Of a stretch of DNA of 5,283 bases, positions 4,690 through 5,283 are shown one piece after another. Numbering within the stretch: position 1 is the first letter of the stretch; every line of letters starts with the position of its first letter. Source of the DNA: an uncultured Oscillospiraceae bacterium (GTDB taxonomy: Bacteria > Bacillota > Clostridia > Oscillospirales > Oscillospiraceae); assembly GCA_934589705.1 (NCBI GenBank), contig CAKTOH010000042.1, positions 1-5,283 of the forward strand, given 5' to 3'. Made by a program: the position numbers and the translations under genes. Below the pieces are notes generated by a model. It did not search any database. It was not told where the DNA came from and worked only from the letters and a program-made list of their open reading frames with translations.

Positions 4690-5283
4690 ATGCTGTATGT
4701 AAAAACGCCGGAAGAGGTTCTGGCGATGATCGAATCGGAATTTGCGCCTTTGGGGCAGACCGAGCTGGTTTCTCTGACGGATGCCATGGGGCGGATTCTG
4801 GCGGAGGATATTGCCGCACGGGAATATGTGCCGGATTTTGACCGCTCCACGGTAGACGGCTTTGCGGTAAAGGCCAGTGACACCTTTGGGTGCAGCGATG
4901 CCATTCCCGCCATTGTCCCTCTTCAGGCAACGGTTCTCATGGGCGAGGGCGCGGATTTTTCTCTGAACCAGGGCGCGTGCGCGGCGGTTCCCACCGGCGG
5001 CGCGGTGCCGAAGGGCGCTGACAGTGTGGTGATGGTCGAATATACCGAGGATTACGGCGACGGCACCATCGGTGTTGCCAAACCTGCGGCGCCGGGCATG
5101 AATCTGATTTTCCGGGGGGATGACGTGTATCCCGGAAAGGTGATTCTGCACAAAGGCCGCTCCCTGTCTTCTGCCGACATTGGCGCGCTGGCTGCCATTG
5201 GCCGGATGCAGGTGCCGGTGGTGAAAAAAGTGACCGTGGGCGTCATTTCTACCGGTGACGAGCTGGTTCCTCCGGAGGCGCAG
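4690..5283 (+). CDS. moeA: Molybdopterin molybdenumtransferase MoeA, N-terminal part (cut by window end)
   Basis: The first 198 residues of MoeA are present; the frame is still open at the last base. The protein inserts molybdate, or in tungsten enzymes probably tungstate, into adenylylated molybdopterin. Hallmarks are PDFDRSTVDGFAV (48-60), VPTGGAVPKGADSVVMVE (100-117), the NLIFRGDDV segment (138-146) corresponding to the family's nvR..GeD motif, and the start of the MoaB/Mog-like domain VGVISTGDELVPP (183-195). Typical MoeA is about 400 residues, or above 600 when it carries a C-terminal PBP-like domain; the window cannot show which applies. The ATG begins one base after the regulator stop codon, with GGAGGT (4679-4684) 5 nt upstream inside the regulator gene, so the two are co-transcribed and probably translationally coupled. 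Confidence 0.95.
   Translation, partial: MLYVKTPEEVLAMIESEFAPLGQTELVSLTDAMGRILAEDIAAREYVPDFDRSTVDGFAVKASDTFGCSDAIPAIVPLQATVLMGEGADFSLNQGACAAVPTGGAVPKGADSVVMVEYTEDYGDGTIGVAKPAAPGMNLIFRGDDVYPGKVILHKGRSLSSADIGALAAIGRMQVPVVKKVTVGVISTGDELVPPEAQ

Noticed and set aside
4089..4913. Minus-strand open frame of 274 codons across the regulator and moeA
   Set aside because: It overlaps two well-supported genes in antisense, has no recognisable domain and no convincing ribosome binding site.

Overview
The window looks like chromosomal DNA from an anaerobic Gram-positive bacterium of the Clostridia, probably an Oscillospiraceae-like gut organism. This is inferred from the strong GGAGG-type ribosome binding sites, sigma-A-like promoters, U-tract terminators, moderately GC-rich coding DNA, a clostridial-style 5S-tRNA junction and a tungsten-type aldehyde:ferredoxin oxidoreductase (AOR). 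No species is claimed.

Left region (1-698): the 3' part of a 5S rRNA gene, then tRNA-Asn(GUU) with an encoded CCA and a textbook intrinsic terminator. These form the tail of an rRNA operon. Next comes a decayed end of an ISL3-type insertion sequence, with only the transposase C-terminus left. A perfect 16-bp inverted repeat sits at its inner edge. I see no intact gene between 162 and 698.

Middle region (699-3477, minus strand): an operon transcribed leftward in the order AOR, small MoaD/ThiS-like beta-grasp protein with a C-terminal Gly-Gly, and ThiF/HesA/MoeB-type adenylating enzyme. A strong intrinsic terminator lies between the AOR gene and the MoaD-like gene, so the two accessory genes are probably expressed at a lower level by read-through. 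The MoaD-like and ThiF-like genes are 3 nt apart.

Control region (3478-3752): two divergent promoters face away from a compact block of repeats. The block holds two and three directly abutting copies of a 10-bp motif (consensus near TGCACGAAAC), one inverted copy, and a 7-6-7 palindrome in the centre. This is the most interesting element in the window.

Right region (3753-5283, plus strand): a one-component regulator with an excisionase/MerR-like helix-turn-helix fused to a periplasmic-binding-protein-like ligand domain. One nucleotide after its stop codon comes moeA (molybdopterin molybdenumtransferase), which is cut by the window end.

Together the genes suggest a tungsten (or molybdenum) cofactor module: MoeA inserts the metal, the MoaD/ThiF pair may supply pterin dithiolene sulfur, AOR is the client enzyme, and the regulator probably senses an oxyanion or a cofactor-related ligand and acts at the shared repeat array. 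The ligand and the operator assignment are inference.
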